Source: Parietaria judaica (lineage: Eukaryota; Streptophyta; Magnoliopsida; Rosales; Urticaceae). From it: a stretch of 64,000 nt of DNA. The position numbers were made by a program, and so were the translations under genes. Every line of letters begins with the position of its first letter. The first letter of the stretch is position 1. Positions 63,193 to 64,000 of the stretch are shown piece by piece. The stretch is from positions 23,038,586-23,102,585 of the forward strand of contig OX940871.1 in the NCBI GenBank assembly GCA_954871525.1, given 5' to 3'. The notes beneath the pieces are model-generated. The model worked only from the letters and a program-made list of their open reading frames with translations. It was not told the origin of the DNA and did not search any database.

Positions 63193-63814
63193 ATGGCGAA
63201 CCGAGCTGAACTTGGTCGAAATCCCGAGCTGAACTCAATCAACAATGGAGATTTCTACGAGTTCTTCGATTCTGGGATCTATCGCCTCAAAGAATCCAAC
63301 TCCGTCTTCGTCGATCCCGTTCGCGTCATCAACCGCTCGTACACCAGCTCTAGGGTTTCTCCTCACTCTTACTATACGCGATTCTTCGAACCCAACCACA
63401 CGAAGACTACCCAGAGAATGAGATGTTCGGGATCGGGGAAAAGAAAGCGAAGCGTGGAGAATAGGAAACCTCGCGATCTCAACGAGAAGGAACGCATGGC
63501 AGATCTTCGTCATCAGGTTGAGTAATCCTTTGTTTTTTAGCTGCTTGGAGTGTTCTTTCGTTACTGCTCTGAACTCTGTGCTCTTTGGGTTTTGGTTTGG
63601 CAGGAAGCGAGGCCTTTGTTGCTGAAGGCTTGCGATCCTTTGCTTGGAGCCGAAGAGCTTTTGGGCGTTATGAGGGATTTGCGTGACGGCTCGGGTTCTT
63701 CGGTTTTGAAAGCCGGAGAGTCGTCTTTGCTCGAGCTTGGAGGCGTTTGGCAATCTTCTTTGTGTGAAATTACTCTCGGATTTTGCCAGAGTGACGAGAC
63801 TTCTGAAAATGGAG
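63193..63814 (+). CDS. METTL4-type MT-A70 adenine methyltransferase, N-terminal part (runs off the window)
   Basis: Exon 1 is 63193-63516 (108 residues) and exon 2 is 63604 to about 63814 (donor GTTGGT). Later exons lie beyond the window. The peptide contains RVINRSYTSSRVSPHSYYTRF, then LRHQ|EARPLLLKACD across the splice site, and LLELGGVWQSSLCEITLGF. These match the N-terminal region of the plant METTL4 homologue, in which NRSYTRFKVSP and ELGGVWQxPxxEITL are conserved. METTL4 proteins methylate adenine N6, chiefly in U2 snRNA, with DNA 6mA also proposed. The catalytic DPPW motif is not yet reached, so activity cannot be judged. The KRKRSV stretch (near residues 86-91) may be a nuclear localisation signal. 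The exon 2 end is a best guess. Confidence 0.78.
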
Positions 63815-64000
63815 GTTGGTTCTTGCTTCTTCTTTTCTCGTATAATTGCAATACATTTGGCCTTGTTCGAAGAAGAGTTTAGGACTCCTGGATTTTTTAT
63901 AGCATAGAATTTATGGATTTTTTGGTTCCAAAAACAAGAGGAACAACTCAAACAAATGGCACTGATACAACTGCGTGTACTCTTCCATTTACGTTCAGAT

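Noticed and set aside
63235..63951. 238-codon minus-strand ORF over the METTL4-like exons
   Set aside because: It is antisense to a recognisable protein with a valid splice junction and has no family-like motif of its own.

Overview
The window is nuclear DNA of a flowering plant, most likely a eudicot. The genes are split by many short GT-AG introns, the intergenic DNA is AT-rich and full of transposon relics, and the proteins are plant-type (AZG2 purine permease, HAL3, an AIRP2-like RING ligase, a GDSL lipase). No rRNA, tRNA, CRISPR or prokaryotic operon structure was seen. I rebuilt gene models by hand; every complete multi-exon model closes in frame (exon lengths sum to a multiple of three).

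Layout: the last codons of an NAD(P)-dependent reductase (2-91, +); TELO2 (1580-7687, -); ELP3 (9186-13654, +); a HemW-type radical-SAM protein (14445-15963, +); a secreted or membrane C2H2 protein (17596-20388, -); a 3.9 kb gap with a diverged duplicated segment; a KLHDC4-type kelch gene (24285-30525, -) with a hAT-type element in intron 1; a 6 kb transposon-rich gap; AZG2 (36902-38533, +, intronless); a repeat-rich gap with a broken LRR receptor-like gene; an AIRP2-like RING E3 ligase (43741-46151, +); a GDSL lipase (49782-52757, -); an 8 kb gap with a solo LTR, tandem repeats and a second hAT-like element; HAL3 (60676-62357, -); and the 5' part of a METTL4-type MT-A70 methyltransferase (63193 to the window end, +).

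The genes are mostly single-copy housekeeping genes and are not a functional cluster. TELO2 acts in PIKK kinase maturation, ELP3 in tRNA wobble-uridine modification, HemW in haem handling, HAL3 in coenzyme A synthesis, METTL4 in adenine methylation, AZG2 in purine and cytokinin transport, and AIRP2 in ABA-linked ubiquitination. From memory, ELP3, the kelch gene and AZG2 are three consecutive loci in Arabidopsis, and TELO2 and this GDSL lipase type are neighbours there too, so the window looks like an ancient conserved gene order loosened by insertions.

I see no convincing undescribed system. The items most worth a second look are the duplicated locus encoding a conserved roughly 45-residue hydrophobic peptide, the complete hAT element with a perfect 8-bp target duplication, the intronic tandem repeats in ELP3, and the lumen-facing C2H2 motif in the signal-peptide protein.
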